From contig CM043955.1 in assembly GCA_014529385.2 (NCBI GenBank), forward strand, positions 152,196,140-152,260,139: a stretch of DNA of 64,000 nucleotides, read 5' to 3'. This document shows positions 22,800 through 31,540 of this stretch, piece after piece. The notes under the pieces were generated by a model. That model worked only from the letters and a program-made list of their open reading frames with translations, did no database searches and was not told the DNA's origin. Position 1 is the stretch's first letter. Every line of letters starts with the position of its first letter. The position numbers were made by a program, and so were the translations under genes. Origin of the DNA: Adiantum capillus-veneris (lineage: Eukaryota; Streptophyta; Polypodiopsida; Polypodiales; Pteridaceae).

Positions 22800-23716
22800 T
22801 GTTGACGGCTACGGCTAAAACACTGGAAGAGCCCAATTTTTGTAATACTTATTCTAACAAACTTGTTGTGATTATTTTGGGACTCGATTGAGTTTTTAGA
22901 TTGTAATTTAGTAATAATGTGGAATCTCTAACCCCACAGTAGATGCTAGGAGGTAATGTTGGTAAGTTAGAACCTCCAAGGCTGACCTATTAAAGCCAAT
23001 TTTTGTAAACCTAATATCACTTTTTGAATGAGTCAACTTTTGGGGCTCCACTAAGCATACATGATTGCGTGTTGTGTTTTGAGAGAGAGTGACATCTTCT
23101 TCTTCTCCCTATGTGCTCTGCAGTGGATACATTGTGAAGGCAACATCACCATTGTGCTAGCAATGGTGAGAGCTACACTTCAATGCCAAGCTTGTGTGGT
23201 TTGAGTCTCTTCGCAAAGAGCTCTACCACCACAGGATTTGAGGTGAGTCTTCTCTCCAACCGTGCATCCATTTAGTGACTGCTATATGTCATTACGACCA
23301 CGACGGGATGAGCTATGCCTTAGACCTAAGCAAGTCGAGGATTGGTGACCATTAAATTTTGAATTGTCTTTATATGCGATTTTTGTACCGGGTGTTTATG
23401 GGTGTTAAGTTGGATTAAAGACCATAAGATGGTGTCCTCTAGGTGTGTAGAGGTTAGCCCTTGAGTTTTGTGACGATTCGACGAAAATAGCTTGCATTTT
23501 GGTGAGCAGTGGCTTCATAGGAAAGGTAGTGGTTGTGTTTTCTTAGTGTGTTTTAGTTGGTTTCCTTTGGTAGTGATTGTCTTAGAAGGTTGAGTGAGTG
23601 ATTGACAACCACCTATTTGTTTCCATGCACATAAGAGTCAAGCTTCATCCTTGGTTGACATCTTGTTGTTTATCCTAGTTCTCACTTTGCTATTCCGAGC
23701 AGTGTGTTTCTCAACA
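22800..23716 (+). repeat. LTR (917 bp) next to a tRNA-Asp-like primer site
   Basis: It starts TGTTGA and ends TCAACA, an inverted terminal pair as expected for an LTR, and is followed after 4 nt by TGGCGCCG. A TC-rich transcribed-looking region lies near 23090. The preceding sequence is truncated G2 pol without a polypurine tract, so this is a 5' LTR that joined or inserted into older G2 sequence. No second copy was found in the window. Confidence 0.6.
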
Positions 23717-23720
23717 ACAT

Positions 23721-23735
23721 TGGCGCCGCTCTCGA
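23721..23735 (+). promoter_or_regulatory. Diverged primer binding site
   Basis: TGGCGCCGCTCTCGA matches the first 8 bases of the tRNA-Asp-type site seen intact at 62216 and 35183, then diverges. Confidence 0.5.
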
Positions 23736-24240
23736 AAATGAGAGCCCTTTAGGTAGGTGACCTTCGACTAGTCCTACAAGATAAAAGTACCTCTAGTTAC
23801 TAGAGTCTTGTTATATCACTTTAGGAAGGATCAAGTATTGGGACTCTCTGGATCTTAGGGAAGTGCTAGGGAGCGTGTGTCTCACCCAAGATTTTCTATC
23901 ATAGGTGGTATTAGTATTAATTAGTGTTGGCTAGATTGTGAGTTATTTGTGAGGAGATACAAAAGAAATGGTGATTTTTTTTTTCTACTCATAAAATAGT
24001 CCTTATACATGGTTTGTAGGAGTAGTTGTAAATAGGACAAATGATTGTTATCTAGAGCTGTCCATCTCTGAAATTTTTGCTTTCATGCTTGGTTGCATTT
24101 ACAATCTTGGAAAATTTGATTTTTGGAAAGAAATGCAATAAACAAGCTCCATTCAACAATTGGGCATGCGTGAGTGTTGCTGGGTATAAAAGAACACATA
24201 TGCAAGAGATCTGAATGAGAAAAGTGCAATTTTTTATCAA

Positions 24241-24266
24241 TAGACATCATATGCGTATGATGTCTA
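24241..24266. repeat. Palindrome 1
   Basis: Arms TAGACATCATA and TATGATGTCTA with a TGCG loop: 11 paired bases, no mismatch. Confidence 0.9.
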
Positions 24267-24528
24267 GGCCGTAGTTGGAGACCAAATTTGACAAATAGAC
24301 TAGACCAGAGTGTTCAAAAGGGGTGTTATACCCTAATGACACTTTGAGACTAAAGTCTTGGCCAACATTTGCTCCCCAAAAGGCAAAAGTCGTGAGTGAA
24401 AAGCGTAAAATTAGGAAACTTGTGAGTTTGTGCATACTTTTACATGGGGAATTGGTAAAATTACTCAAAAAGTAGTACCAGAGACTAGAGGATGCTTATG
24501 CATGAGTTTTGTACAAAAATTCACCAAC

Positions 24529-24552
24529 AGACATTATACATGTATAATGTCT
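24529..24552. repeat. Palindrome 2 (perfect, no loop)
   Basis: Half-site AGACATTATACA is followed by its exact reverse complement. It differs from palindrome 1 by paired changes in both arms. Confidence 0.9.
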
Positions 24553-25550
24553 CAAGGGTAGAATTAGCAAGTAAGCTAGACTTTTGACAGCCTACCCACA
24601 ATTTGCAAGTTAAGTGGAACACATGAACTAAGTTTCACTTCAATTAAGCATATAGAGTGAGAATTGAGAGAGTTTTACTCTTTTTGATAAATTCCTTGAC
24701 AAAAGTGAGGATATTGTGAAAATTACTGATGCAAACATTGCTTTGAGCATACATGCATGTTGTAAACATCAAGGGTACCTAGGACAAAAACATAACTCTA
24801 TTCTGAGCAAAAAGACATCATTCGCGTATAATTTCTAAGGGCAATATCTTGAGCAAAAAGGTATCATTCTAGTGATTCATTGTGATTAAGAGCAACTTCA
24901 AAGAAAATAGGAAAACTTACATTGCAATTGAAGCAAGTTAGAGGCTTGTAAAGATCTAGAAATGGAGTTGATCAAGAGGAATGCTTGAATTGATCATATC
25001 TAGCTCAATGAGGGTTAAAATTGACAATTAAGACTTCTAGACGTTTTTGGTGTAGTGAAGGACCTCTGGGATAAAATGTATTCCATTTGGAGCAAAAGGA
25101 AATTGTATGCAATGTCATGCATTTTTTGGATGAGCATAAAGTCCCTATGTCATGCCAAAAAGCTTGCCCACTAGCCTCATTTATATATGTGTATATAGCC
25201 CTGCAAGTCTTGGAAGTGACCATGTAAAAATTCATGTAGAAAGGTGTGATTTTTCCAATCTTGAATGCTGATGTTTTGGGTTTTTTGAGTCCCCAAGACA
25301 TTTTTTTTAATAATAGTTTTAGCCGTGTTTTATAGCTCGTGAATCGGACTTGTACATCATGAGTGATGAGCATCCGAAGTGGGCGGTCTCAACTTAGAAA
25401 GTGGTTGTGGGTACATGTGACAAAGGCAGCTAGGCCAACTTGATGATTAGAATAAGAAATGTTGAGGTTTGAGAATTACAGAAGTAGTCGAGGACTTGGG
25501 ATCCAAGCCCTATGTTACGGTGTATCATTCGATGATCGGAGCAGCAAGTT

Positions 25551-26111
25551 ATGCTTGGGGGAAGTTTGTCCGAGAAGCTCTCCTACTTGGGAGAAATCTG
25601 GAAGTTTGTTGGGCACAAGGGATTTGAGAGGATTGAGGAGGAAGTTTCCATGTGGTGGGGGGATTATCCCACATGGGAAGGGAAAAGTGGAGAGTGGGGG
25701 GTATATAGCTTAAAGTGGGAGCCAACTATGAGTGTATCACCTTGTGACTCGAGCTCTCAAGACTTGCTATGGAGGGGCTCTGGGATTTATGGGGGAGAAA
25801 GGGTGCCTTATGTGGGTTATCACTCAGATGGACACGCATCTACTTCATATTTTGGTCCCCGACCACTTGCCCCTACCCCATTCCCCTGGTCAAAGGGTCA
25901 CCGACACCTCATTTTTTGCCCAAAAAAGGCAAAAAATGAGCCAATTAAAAAATTCCTACAAAGGAAGCCTTATCGACTGAGAAGAGAGAGAAGATTTTTG
26001 GGGAATAAAGATAATGGAGCCCCCATTTTAATAGATACAACACCTGCAAAACTTCTAGAGAGCTCATTTTTGAGCAAGAAAGAGTACATCCCCATGTTTG
26101 AGCGGCCATAA
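25551..26111 (+). CDS. Unassigned 186-codon ORF in the leader
   Basis: An open frame starts at ATG 25551. It is rich in Gly, Trp, Pro and Ser, with no motif I recognise. Its start region carries GGGAAGTTTG-type words and a TATATA stretch (25698), so the DNA could equally be a regulatory or LTR remnant. Chance openness is plausible. Confidence 0.2.
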   Translation: MLGGSLSEKLSYLGEIWKFVGHKGFERIEEEVSMWWGDYPTWEGKSGEWGVYSLKWEPTMSVSPCDSSSQDLLWRGSGIYGGERVPYVGYHSDGHASTSYFGPRPLAPTPFPWSKGHRHLIFCPKKAKNEPIKKFLQRKPYRLRRERRFLGNKDNGAPILIDTTPAKLLESSFLSKKEYIPMFERP

Positions 26112-26378
26112 CTCTTTTATCTCTCATTTTTTTTTTGCCTATGGATACTCTACGAACATCTCCACAAGACGAGCTTTGTCATGATTTCCTTAATTTATCC
26201 TAACTTTGAGTGTATTCCATGCTTTGAGTGCATCCAAATAGAAAAGTGAGTGGAAGCAGATTAGGTTAGCTTAGTGTCAACTGAGGAGAGCATGGACTAG
26301 AAAAGGATTGATCCACTAGCACCAATCATATAGGACGCAAGTGAGAGTGACACCTCTTCAGAGCAGTCTTTTTACCTC

Positions 26379-26885
26379 ATGGCTGACCAAAACATCATAG
26401 TTAACCAACAGAACCAAGCAAAAAGAGGTAGACCTCTAGGAATCCCACTTACACAACAAGGTATACAACCCTTTTCTTACAAAGACCAAATGACCATGGA
26501 GCTTTGGTGTATGGCAATGCAAGGGGACATAAAAGCATATGCATAGAGGAAAAAGCCATAGACAGAGTGTAAGCCCTTGTGGTTGTACGATGATGGGGAA
26601 ACATCCTGTGATGATGAGGGAAACAATTACCTCATTGTTAAGGACCCAGAGAACTATAACAAATACAGGGACAATGTTGCAAAAGGTAAGATGATTTTTA
26701 AGATAAATGAAATGCCTCCTCAGATAGATCTTCCTAAGGCCATCCTGGTATTGTACGCAAATGGTAGGTCCAAAACATATTTTAGGTGTTTAACACCCTA
26801 CACTTTTGAGTTAAGCACGGAAAAGACTTTATACTTGTTTTGAATCAGGTGAAGGGAGTTTCGTAATGTATGTTGACAAGTATGG
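26379..26885 (+). pseudogene. G2-family gag, 5' part
   Basis: A frame starts MADQNIIVNQQNQAKRGRPL at 26379, meets a stop near 26543, and continues as WLYDDGETSCDDEGNNYLIV and KAILVLYANGRSKTYFRCLT (26577-26843). The same gene is interrupted at 26885 by insertion of the 8.9-kb element and resumes at 35783, as shown by the TATGG duplication. Its N-terminal Arg/Pro-rich tract suggests a nucleic-acid-binding start. It is a broken copy. Confidence 0.5.
26881..26885. repeat. Target site duplication, left
   Basis: TATGG, identical to 35778-35782. Confidence 0.9.
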
Positions 26886-27136
26886 TGTGCGCTCCTTGCC
26901 GCACTGTCGAAGCAAGGGACTTGCCAATACACCGTGTGCGAGCCACAAACGGCTCCAAGCACACAACAAGCCTAAACTAGCAAGCTCAAGAGAACAAAGG
27001 GTGTGTCACTCACCGCTCTACGCTCGCCTTCGTGGTGGATTCCTCGCCGCAATGAAGAAGAAGCTGCAGTCGTGCCGCGCTCAACCACTTCGCCGCCGTC
27101 GTGCCTTCGTAATGCTCGATCGCACACACACTCTCC

Positions 27137-27168
<32 letters not shown>

Positions 27169-27467
27169 ACGAGGTGAAGAAGAAGAAGATGGAGATGGAG
27201 ATGGAGCAAGAGCACTCTTCTATTGCACAAATGAGAGAATGAGTAAAAATTAGGTTTAGTTGGCTTTTATAGGAGCTCACCCCATTCACACTTGGGCGCC
27301 CATGCTTAGCCAACTAACCCTAGCATGTTCGTGTTAGAGTGCGCCTCTCATCGGCGATCACTCTACCTTTTCCTATTGGTCCGACAAGCCCGGTACCTGA
27401 CTCTACCAAATACATAATACGCGTCCATCGTAGGTGATAGGATGTCCGTGTGCCGTGAGGGTTAACA
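26886..27467 (-). repeat. 3' LTR of the gag-protease element
   Basis: On the minus strand it starts TGTTAACCCTCACGG and ends GGAGCGCACA. It contains a (CT)n/(CA)n tract (27136-27170). Compared with the 5' LTR, changes are visible near 27021, 27052, 27088 and 27336. Confidence 0.93.
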
Positions 27468-27481
27468 TGCCCCCCTTCCTG
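27468..27481 (-). promoter_or_regulatory. Polypurine tract of the gag-protease element
   Basis: The minus strand reads AGGAAGGGGGGC immediately before the LTR start TGTTAAC. Confidence 0.85.
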
Positions 27482-29098
27482 ATGTAGATTCCGTCCTCGG
27501 AAGCTATTGAGTTGAAGCTGGTTCGTCGAGGTGGAAGAGCATTTGAGATGAATGTCCTTAGCCTTCTTCAGTCACTGCAAAATCAAACAACATTGGCACA
27601 GTAATTGCATTCTCTTAAAAAGCATATGCAGTTTTAGGTAGACAAATTGATTGGTAAAAGAATTTCAAACAATTTGTTAGCAATGAACATTAAATTGCAA
27701 TGTAATCAAATGCATAAACAGATGTAAAGGTAAAAAATTAAACAAGTCTGGGGTCGCTAATTTGACGGTCGAAAGGCACTAGAGATCGAATATTAATACC
27801 ATGGGTAAGCTTCTTAATTTTCTGTGGTCAATTAAGTTGTTTAATCGCGAGAGCCAAGTATTCATGTTCGAGGGCTGATTAGAGGCTATACCTAAAAGAC
27901 TTTGTAGTTAAGCTACCATAAAAGGAATTTCTCATGAAATCATCGCCTGACTGATTACCTTTTCTTTGACCCCCCAAAGTCTTTTCACATTGATTCAATT
28001 TTGATGTGTGTGCTTATTTTGTATGCCTTGGGTTTTTTGCTTTTCAAGGAAAAGCGCCCACACTGGGAACCTCTAGGGCTCTAGTACCATAGGCGATACA
28101 TGAAATGAAGTACCAATTTAAGCAGGGATTTCTCCTCCAGCTTAAAATTTTACATTGTGGCACTTTGATTTTTTGCTTGTTCATTTTCAGCATTTAAATT
28201 TTGTAACTTTGGGGGGTCATATAACATTGTTACCCTCCCCAGGCTCATCACATTAGTAAACTCCCTTTATAATACTTAAGCTAAAGGTCAATAGGGTTAA
28301 GCCCACTAGAAAGCCCTAGTACATTTCATACAATGCTGCCTAAATCGGATTAAGAACCTAAGTAACCATTTCTTATTAGGAAGGCATTCCCCATGGTATT
28401 AAGAGAAGATTTCTAATACCTAGCTTGGTCAAACTAGCTTAATCGGACTGCTTGATTTTTACACCTAAACAAGTGATTATGACAAAACATTACATTGAAT
28501 TAAATGTTTGATACTAAGCAAATGCGTTGAATATTATGCTACCAATCACAATCAAAGCAGACAAACATGGATGCAAAAAGATAAGGGCAATGCTAATGGA
28601 CAAGAAACACCTGTTTATGTTGATGGTCGCACTTGATCTGAAGTGTGAATGAGAGAAAGGTTCCATGAAGGTCCAAATCCTATCAATAGCAACACGCTCC
28701 TGTACACACTAGGAAACAAAAGGAATACCTCCAGGAGGCACATTAGTGGGAAAAGAGAACTTCGCTAATCTCTCAACTCTAAAACAGAAACACTCCTATC
28801 GTACTAATCTTACCTTACCCTCCATCACTCAAGTGATGAGGATCAAAGGTGTTTTATGGCATAGGTTTCTGTTTCACTGTACCAGATGTGACATGTGTAG
28901 GTCTGAGTCAATGTTTTGACTTTTATTGTGCATACTCGTTTGCTAATTGCTCTTGCTCTTTATTTTTATTTTTTTGTGAGTATAAAGCTTTATATGTACA
29001 TTCCCTAAGATAGGAGATTAAGAGGTCAGGGAAAAAGGTTGAGAGGGAAGCAAGTGAATAATGGATGTCAGCAAACACTCCCCCCTTCCTTGGGTAGA
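27482..29098 (-). other. Non-coding region in place of pol
   Basis: No RT, RNase H or integrase motif is present on either strand. The longest frame (71 codons) has no similarity I recognise. A second purine-rich block (GGAAGGGGGG on the minus strand) lies at 29082-29092 just after the protease stop, like an internal copy of the polypurine tract. Confidence 0.7.
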
Positions 29099-31540
29099 TC
29101 ATACCGTTTGAAATGAGCTTGTCACCCTTTGAAACCAATTGTTCCAGTTGGTAATAGGTGAGGATTTTTGCCAGTAGTTTTCTATTACCCTAGGTGCCTC
29201 GTCAAGTTGCAAGGGTGGTAAGGTACTCTCCCAGGATCGAACTTGAAGTGGTTCATCAGGTGATTCTTGAACACTGGGAGGTGTGGATTCTTTTGTAGCT
29301 TCATGGAGGTCCACTACTTTAGATGGAGGCTGTGTAGAAGCTTTTACCTCTATGGATGTATTACATGAGGAGCTAGAAGCTTCATGGGACTCCCCCCTTC
29401 CTGAGCTAGGTGGAACAAATCGTTCTTTCTTTGGTACCCAAACTAGCTCGGGAGCGGGTGTGTAGCATTCTGTGCTTTTTTTCTTTTCACGATCATTGAT
29501 TCGTTTTGGATCTACGGGATTGGGCTCACTTGGGTCAGGTGATAGGTAAGAGCACAATCTACGTTTTGGCACCCAGATTTGATCATTTCCTTGATAGTAG
29601 CCTTGGGCTTCCAATAGTCGTTTAGGGATCCATCGCAACATTTTATTACTTTTCTTGGAGCGAGTGGTACGTTTCTTACAAGGCTTCTGTCTTTTAGCAC
29701 TAGCTATGGTCACTAAAGAAGCTTTAGGGACCCACTTGTATGTTTTCTTTGTTACATTAGGATGAGTCTTGTCAGAAGCGATATGCATTGCTTGTAGCAT
29801 ATTTAAGGGTACATGCATTTCATCCCCCTCAGGTGTTACCCAGGTCGTCCCCCTATTCCCCCAAGTGTCTATGGTTGATGCTAGGTGGACCCAATCCACA
29901 TTGTCCGATTCCGTCATACCCGTTAACACATCCATGTAAGGAGAATCTTGGCCAATTTCTGTATCCTTCTTACAAGTGTAACAATATTGTAGTGGGGCCG
30001 AGTGAACTGTGGTGTCAGAGCGATGATCAATAATGGTTTTACTCCCTAAGGGGTGTACCTTACCAGTCACCAAATCCACTCTAACGACAGAGTCTTGGAA
30101 TTGCAAATAGACATGATTTTTAGACCAATCATGAACCATTTGTGCTTCCCTCATGAATGGTCGTCCTAAAATCATTTCATATGACATAAGGTGTTTAGAG
30201 AAATCCATTACAATGAACGTATGTCGTACCTTGTGTCCTAGAACTTTGATCTTAATATCCTTGAGCATCCCCATAGGTTTGGCTATGGTACCATTTTCCA
30301 TCTTTACCACAATGTTAGTAACACTGAGGCGGGGTTTTCCCATGGATTCCCAACAATCTTTTGTAACGATGCTAACTCCCGCACCACCATCAAGAATTCC
30401 CTTTATAGTTAATCCCTTGGTAGTGATGGGTAGGGTCGCATTAGACTCGTCGCCTTCAAAATACTGCCCTAATTCGTTAATGGGTACCTCGATCACAGAC
30501 TCGTGTCCATCTAAGTCAAGTGATTGCACATGATTTTCCTCATCAATCATAATCGAGTCAGGCCTATTTGGTTGCGCAAACTGCGGTAATCCCGTTCGTA
30601 GCTCTCCATTAAGGAATGCTCGAAGTGGAAGGAATAACTCAGGATCTCCATACAGCTTTGCTATGATCGTGGTTCGGACCTCAAAAGACATGAAGTCCAC
30701 TAGTTTGGCAACATTCATTGGCATTTTGCAGGGTGTAGGTCCTTGACTAGGAACTGGTGAGGATGGAATCTCATATTCCTCAATGGGATCAGGTATTCCT
30801 TCGTTAAACATCCTTTCCAACAAGAAAGGTGTATCCTCACTTTCTGATGTCCCGTCTTCACTCCCTTCTTGGATGATACTAGATATGGCTAATGGTCTAT
30901 GGTTCATGTGAGGTGGATGAGCTTGCGTGGGAAACACTGTGTCATGAATTTTGGCATGCATGGGTTCTGGTTCTAGTTTCCTTTGAGTCTCCTCCACTAA
31001 ACCTCTTAGATGTTTCACCTGCTTAATCTCATCTACTGGGTTTGGGTACGTCCCAATCTTCTTTTTACGATTCTTCCCTTTTTGCCCCTGCGGTTTATCT
31101 TGGGGGTCTTGGATTGGATTTGGAAACACTTGTGGTGTTTTCAGAGGCTCTTTATGATTTTCTCTTATTCGGTTTTCATTTGGTTCCATGTTACGGTTTT
31201 CTTTGTCGGTCTTTCCCTTTGTGGTATTGGTTCTAGTCTCCATTGTCTCGATTGAATCTGAATCATCCTCGAGGTCATTCATATACACGGGGTCATCTCC
31301 TGTTCCTATGTTTGTTTTGGAACTTGGCTTTGAATTTTCCGTATTCTGCGACTTCTTCCTTCGTTTCTTCTTTTTCTTTGCTTGGATAACTGACGCGGTA
31401 TCTCTCTCTTCGAGGATATGGCCTGGCCCTTGAAGCATGGACCGTGTAATCGCATAAGCGGGTGCGACGGGTGGTATTGGCGATGTCACACTAGCAATTT
31501 CGACCAAATTCAGGGGTGTGATTTTAGGCGCATTTGGGAT
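29099..31540 (-). CDS. Protease-containing ORF of the gag-protease element
   Basis: It is open for about 813 codons after the gag stop and in the same frame as gag. It has no ATG near its start, so it is probably made as a gag fusion. The N-terminal part is very basic (QAKKKKKRRKKSQ). At about residues 365-480 from TTG 31507 sits an aspartic protease: ILDGGAGVSIVTKDCWE, where DGG replaces the usual DSG/DTG, and later MILGRPFMREAQMVHDW. DGG is seen in other plant retroelements and so need not be inactive. The C-terminal half has four W-V/I-P-K motifs (YKWVPKAS, LRWIPKRL, IWVPKRRL, VWVPKKER) and a Ser/Pro-rich tail. No RT domain follows. Confidence 0.85.
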   Translation of the reverse strand: MPNAPKITPLNLVEIASVTSPIPPVAPAYAITRSMLQGPGHILEERDTASVIQAKKKKKRRKKSQNTENSKPSSKTNIGTGDDPVYMNDLEDDSDSIETMETRTNTTKGKTDKENRNMEPNENRIRENHKEPLKTPQVFPNPIQDPQDKPQGQKGKNRKKKIGTYPNPVDEIKQVKHLRGLVEETQRKLEPEPMHAKIHDTVFPTQAHPPHMNHRPLAISSIIQEGSEDGTSESEDTPFLLERMFNEGIPDPIEEYEIPSSPVPSQGPTPCKMPMNVAKLVDFMSFEVRTTIIAKLYGDPELFLPLRAFLNGELRTGLPQFAQPNRPDSIMIDEENHVQSLDLDGHESVIEVPINELGQYFEGDESNATLPITTKGLTIKGILDGGAGVSIVTKDCWESMGKPRLSVTNIVVKMENGTIAKPMGMLKDIKIKVLGHKVRHTFIVMDFSKHLMSYEMILGRPFMREAQMVHDWSKNHVYLQFQDSVVRVDLVTGKVHPLGSKTIIDHRSDTTVHSAPLQYCYTCKKDTEIGQDSPYMDVLTGMTESDNVDWVHLASTIDTWGNRGTTWVTPEGDEMHVPLNMLQAMHIASDKTHPNVTKKTYKWVPKASLVTIASAKRQKPCKKRTTRSKKSNKMLRWIPKRLLEAQGYYQGNDQIWVPKRRLCSYLSPDPSEPNPVDPKRINDREKKKSTECYTPAPELVWVPKKERFVPPSSGRGESHEASSSSCNTSIEVKASTQPPSKVVDLHEATKESTPPSVQESPDEPLQVRSWESTLPPLQLDEAPRVIENYWQKSSPITNWNNWFQRVTSSFQTV

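Larger units (their letters stand above)
23736..25458 (+). other. Untranslated leader with three evenly spaced palindromes
   Basis: No coding sequence is seen. Palindromic blocks lie at 24241-24266, 24529-24552 and 24813-24836 (diverged), with centres 284-287 bp apart. Weak similarity around them (for example AAAAATTCACCAACAGACAT against TTTTTATCAATAGACAT) suggests an old tandem repeat. Confidence 0.6.

Noticed and set aside
30153-30533. 126-codon plus-strand ORF inside the protease gene
   Set aside because: Antisense shadow of the long minus-strand protease ORF.
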